64,000 bases of DNA from Acidobacteriota bacterium (GTDB lineage: Bacteria > Acidobacteriota > Vicinamibacteria > Vicinamibacterales > UBA823). This document shows, one piece after another, positions 63,588-64,000 of the stretch. The notes beneath the pieces are model-generated. The model made no database searches and had not been told where the DNA came from. It saw only the letters and a list, made by a program, of their open reading frames with translations. The DNA lies in assembly GCA_002730525.1 (NCBI GenBank), contig PCAK01000020.1:62001-126000 (forward strand), given 5' to 3'. Numbering within the stretch: position 1 is the first letter of the stretch; each line of letters starts with the position of its first letter. The translations under genes and the position numbers were made by a program.

Positions 63588-64000
63588 TCAGTCTGACCGG
63601 AACGAGATCCGATCGACTTTTACCGCGGGCGCGTCCGTCGTGGGCTTGAAGTGAAGGACGAGCGAGCTGATTCGCGGGCGGTCCGGATCCGGTGGAATCC
63701 GAAACGTCGCATCCTGATATCGTTCGCCACGGACGGTGATTCGGCCCAGGCGTCTTCCATCGACCTCCAACTCTACGATCTCGTCGCGCTTGTCTGCTGC
63801 GGACAGGCGCGCGGTCAGCCGCGCGGCGCCCGACGGCAGCGAGGCGAACACCGTGGCCCGGCGGCCGAGACCCCAGGTAAACGTGATCTCGCGCCCGTCG
63901 ATCTCCTCTGTCGCGCTCCGCGACCACCCCGGACCCAGGTGCGAACCTGCTCCGTCAGTGCCGAAATCGATCGTCTGCACCCGTAGTTCCAGACCTGGAG
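63588..64000 (-). CDS. C-terminal jelly-roll domain of an exported protein (partial)
   Basis: The gene continues beyond the right edge; 137 codons lie in the window. It contains VQTIDFGTDGAGSHLGPGWS, FTWGLGRRATVFASLPSGAA, VELEVDGRRLGRITVRGERY and LVLHFKPTTDAPAVKVDRIS. This is the beta-sandwich (jelly-roll) domain with G-x-x-x-x-x-x-L-x-x-G-W-S that is found in acidobacterial and other proteins attached to glycosyltransferase-like or sulfatase-like modules. The first half of the same domain occurs in the lipoprotein at 51910. It faces the YLDPGAGS microprotein convergently across 456 bp. Confidence 0.7.
   Translation of the reverse strand, partial: PGLELRVQTIDFGTDGAGSHLGPGWSRSATEEIDGREITFTWGLGRRATVFASLPSGAARLTARLSAADKRDEIVELEVDGRRLGRITVRGERYQDATFRIPPDPDRPRISSLVLHFKPTTDAPAVKVDRISFRSD

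Overview
This window is GC-rich, densely packed chromosomal DNA. It most resembles a Gram-negative, aerobic heterotroph of the Acidobacteriota type, possibly the Vicinamibacteria side. That placement is inferred from the gene set: bacillithiol genes, hpnCDE squalene genes, many secreted enzymes and lipoproteins, an acidobacterial-style HEAT/cyclophilin protein, and small YLDPGAGS-motif proteins. No rRNA or tRNA gene, CRISPR array, prophage or transposase was recognised. Stop and start codons overlap as ATGA or GTGA at many operon joints, which fixes many of the start sites.

Layout. Positions 1-650 hold the start of a molybdate-binding protein (modA) diverging from a helix-turn-helix/TOBE regulator. 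Positions 650-5140 hold a cytochrome c oxidase operon (coxB-coxA-two subunit III genes-subunit IV-small CxxC protein) behind a clear promoter at 5287-5315. From 5.4 to 12.4 kb there are secreted hydrolases, an M28 peptidase and an FMN-binding pair. From 12.5 to 18.3 kb there is a large PIG-L deacetylase, then bshA/bshB1 of bacillithiol synthesis and an FAD oxidase. From 18.3 to 28 kb there are a frameshifted SGNH hydrolase of foreign appearance, an operon with a HEAT/cyclophilin protein and a dipeptidyl-peptidase III lipoprotein, and two PLP enzymes. From 28 to 33 kb there is a redox/aromatic-CoA block (SDR, DoxX, thioesterase, flavin hydroxylase, OYE-type reductase) beside a remnant of tryptophan 2,3-dioxygenase. 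From 33 to 40.7 kb there are amidohydrolase/esterase genes, a Na+/solute symporter with a 36-residue companion, and an APC permease fused at the stop/start codon to a guanidine-modifying enzyme.

Positions 41-44 kb hold a glpK-btpA-pfkB operon whose last gene is broken. Positions 44-50.5 kb hold an NhaC antiporter, two paralogous membrane coiled-coil proteins, a YLDPGAGS microprotein and a NoeA-like methyltransferase, then mtfA. Positions 50.8-58.7 kb hold a YjbQ-like protein, a shortened jelly-roll lipoprotein, a cation/proton antiporter, an octahaem cytochrome, a radical SAM protein and a secreted protein paralogous to one at 25 kb. The end of the window has a REC-PilZ regulator, hpnE-hpnD-hpnC, a second YLDPGAGS microprotein and the tail of a jelly-roll-domain protein.

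Two features stand out. First, the window carries several gene remnants. Two of them keep both ends of the parent gene and have lost the middle in frame (a nitroreductase at 26.7 kb and a sulfatase-type lipoprotein at 52 kb). Second, it carries short structured repeats: three REP-like elements sharing a GCGGGNCTTCAGNCCCGC core, and one 170-bp cloverleaf-like element. The best candidate for an undescribed system is the YLDPGAGS microprotein family with its NoeA-like methyltransferase and jelly-roll/sulfatase partners, probably acting at the cell surface.
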